Shown here: positions 63,156-64,000 of the stretch, one piece after another
Layout of the letters: each line of letters opens with the position of its first letter
How positions within the stretch are numbered: position 1 is the first letter of the stretch
Source: an uncultured Chitinophagales bacterium
GTDB lineage: Bacteria; Bacteroidota; Bacteroidia; Chitinophagales; JAHDHT01
NCBI GenBank assembly: GCA_938023075.1
Contig: CALHDG010000034.1
Span: 37,518 to 101,517 of the forward strand
DNA length: 64,000 nt
Reading direction: 5' to 3'
Notes under the pieces: generated by a model
Seen by the model: the letters and a program-made list of their open reading frames with translations, nothing else
The model's database searches: none
Told to the model about the DNA's origin: nothing
Made by a program: the position numbers and the translations under genes

Positions 63156-63610
63156 TCGTTTTCAGGGTTTGCAATCCAAAATACGCTAATAATATTTCTG
63201 GAGAAAATGCCCGCAAACAAACTACCAACCGTTGGAATTCATTTGGTACACCAATGCTTTACACCTCAGATAGTCCGGCATTGTGTGCGGTGGAAATACA
63301 TCAATATGTACCCCCAACATTTACTCCGCTTCAATATGCTTTGTTAGCCATCGAAATTCCTACGTGTAAACCCTTGCTTATTGATGAAGAATTTTTTGAA
63401 GAAGCAAACTGTATTATGGATTTGGCAACTACGCAAGCTATGGGCGACTACTTTATCAACGAAAATGAATTTTTGGTTTTAAAAGTACCTTCAGCTATGA
63501 TTACGGCATGTTGGAATTTTTTAATTAACCCAAACCATAAAGATTTTAAAAAAGTGACAATCAAAAACGTCCTTGCCTTTCCGTTAGGTGGAAAGTTATT
63601 CAAAAAATAA
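63152..63610 (+). CDS. RES-domain toxin
   Basis: The protein has 152 aa. RES-domain toxins deplete NAD+. The conserved Arg of IVFRVCNPKYAN, the RWNSFGTPMLYTSDSPALCAVEIHQY block with the Ser and Glu that name the family, and a C-terminal beta region (CWNFLINPNHKDF..VLAFPLG) are present at the usual length. It is coupled to the antitoxin by an ATGA overlap. It appears intact. Confidence 0.9.
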   Translation: MIVFRVCNPKYANNISGENARKQTTNRWNSFGTPMLYTSDSPALCAVEIHQYVPPTFTPLQYALLAIEIPTCKPLLIDEEFFEEANCIMDLATTQAMGDYFINENEFLVLKVPSAMITACWNFLINPNHKDFKKVTIKNVLAFPLGGKLFKK

Positions 63611-64000
63611 AAATTCAGTTATATAGATGATAACTCAAGTTTCGGTAGTAGTATTTTGTTTCATAATAGTTTGATTATAAATTATTTATTAAAATTAAAG
63701 TATTCAATAACATTAAATCAACTTAATTAGGGTCTCCTCAAAAAATCAAAATTGATTTTCCAAATGTTAAAATTGCTATTTTAACTCAGAAATCAGTTGT
63801 AAGATTTCATAAAGTCTAAAAAAAATCTTATCTTAATATAATTCATAATATCTTTTAATCTGTTAATCATATAAAATACACAGCTTTAGTAAAAAATTAA
63901 TTTTTTTGGTAGAATGTCTTAATAATCAAGACATACATATGAAAATTATGTATAATTGACGAAATGCAAAGTTATTTTTGAATCTCCCATAAAAACCTTG
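63611..64000. other. AT-rich intergenic end of the window
   Basis: No gene is visible. A 7-bp hairpin ATGTCTT/AAGACAT at about 63915-63935 is followed by a second weak stem. TAACTTTG on the minus strand near 63970 fits a -7 element, so a gene beyond or within the next stretch may be transcribed from here. Confidence 0.35.

Overview
The window is AT-rich Bacteroidota chromosome, probably from the Saprospirales/Chitinophagales side of the phylum. The evidence is: promoter elements of the TAnnTTTG type ahead of many genes; large secreted proteins ending in type IX secretion (T9SS) sorting domains; DUF4249, YtxJ and a Bacteroidota-type FabI; a sodium-pumping NQR operon; and the order miaB, sigma-54 regulator, lptE, HHH/TPR protein, secG. 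No rRNA, tRNA, CRISPR array, prophage or complete insertion sequence was seen.

Region by region: 1-4.9 kb holds envelope proteins (thioredoxin lipoprotein, DUF4249 lipoprotein, outer-membrane channel-like barrel, two-domain heavy-metal-binding protein, NHL propeller). A consensus promoter at 4962 precedes a cluster of nested stem-loops and then a 982-residue secreted protein. 8.6-15.5 kb holds a coiled-coil lipoprotein, an RluD-like pseudouridine synthase, an exosortase-family membrane peptidase with a membrane partner, a coiled-coil/HHH protein and an OmpA-like protein. 15.8-20.6 kb is a four-frame accessory operon: TIR domain, a continuation frame behind one in-frame stop, a membrane-anchored nSTAND NTPase, and an exported TPR/WG-like/LRR protein. 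21.3-27.8 kb is nqrABCDEF, with an unusual OmpA-like tail on NqrC. 28-34.5 kb holds a YhcG-type nuclease, an S24/S26-like protein, gyrA, and a decayed stretch with a P1-peptidase fragment and a frameshifted lipoprotein. 34.6-41.3 kb is one 2256-residue adhesin-like T9SS protein. 41.4-50.8 kb holds fabI, the secG-to-miaB cluster interrupted by a two-gene cassette, an outer-membrane protein, OsmC, YtxJ and a 48-residue lipoprotein missing from the ORF track. 51.1-62.5 kb holds a second Cys-rich T9SS protein, a VWA/membrane pair, surE, a C-terminal processing protease and a CotH-like secreted protein. The window ends with an Xre-RES toxin-antitoxin pair.

The best candidate for an undescribed system is the 15.8-20.6 kb operon. 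It splits the TIR, STAND NTPase and leucine-rich-repeat modules of plant TNL immune receptors over neighbouring genes. Its topology (signal peptide on the LRR protein, one transmembrane segment in the NTPase) suggests envelope sensing coupled to a cytoplasmic TIR effector. Other signals are the NqrC-OmpA-like fusion, the stem-loop cluster near 5.1 kb, a four-copy intergenic repeat with compensatory changes in its stem, a 160-bp palindromic element, several genes broken by one stop or frameshift, and a sigma-54 regulator whose conserved N-terminus has no canonical start codon.
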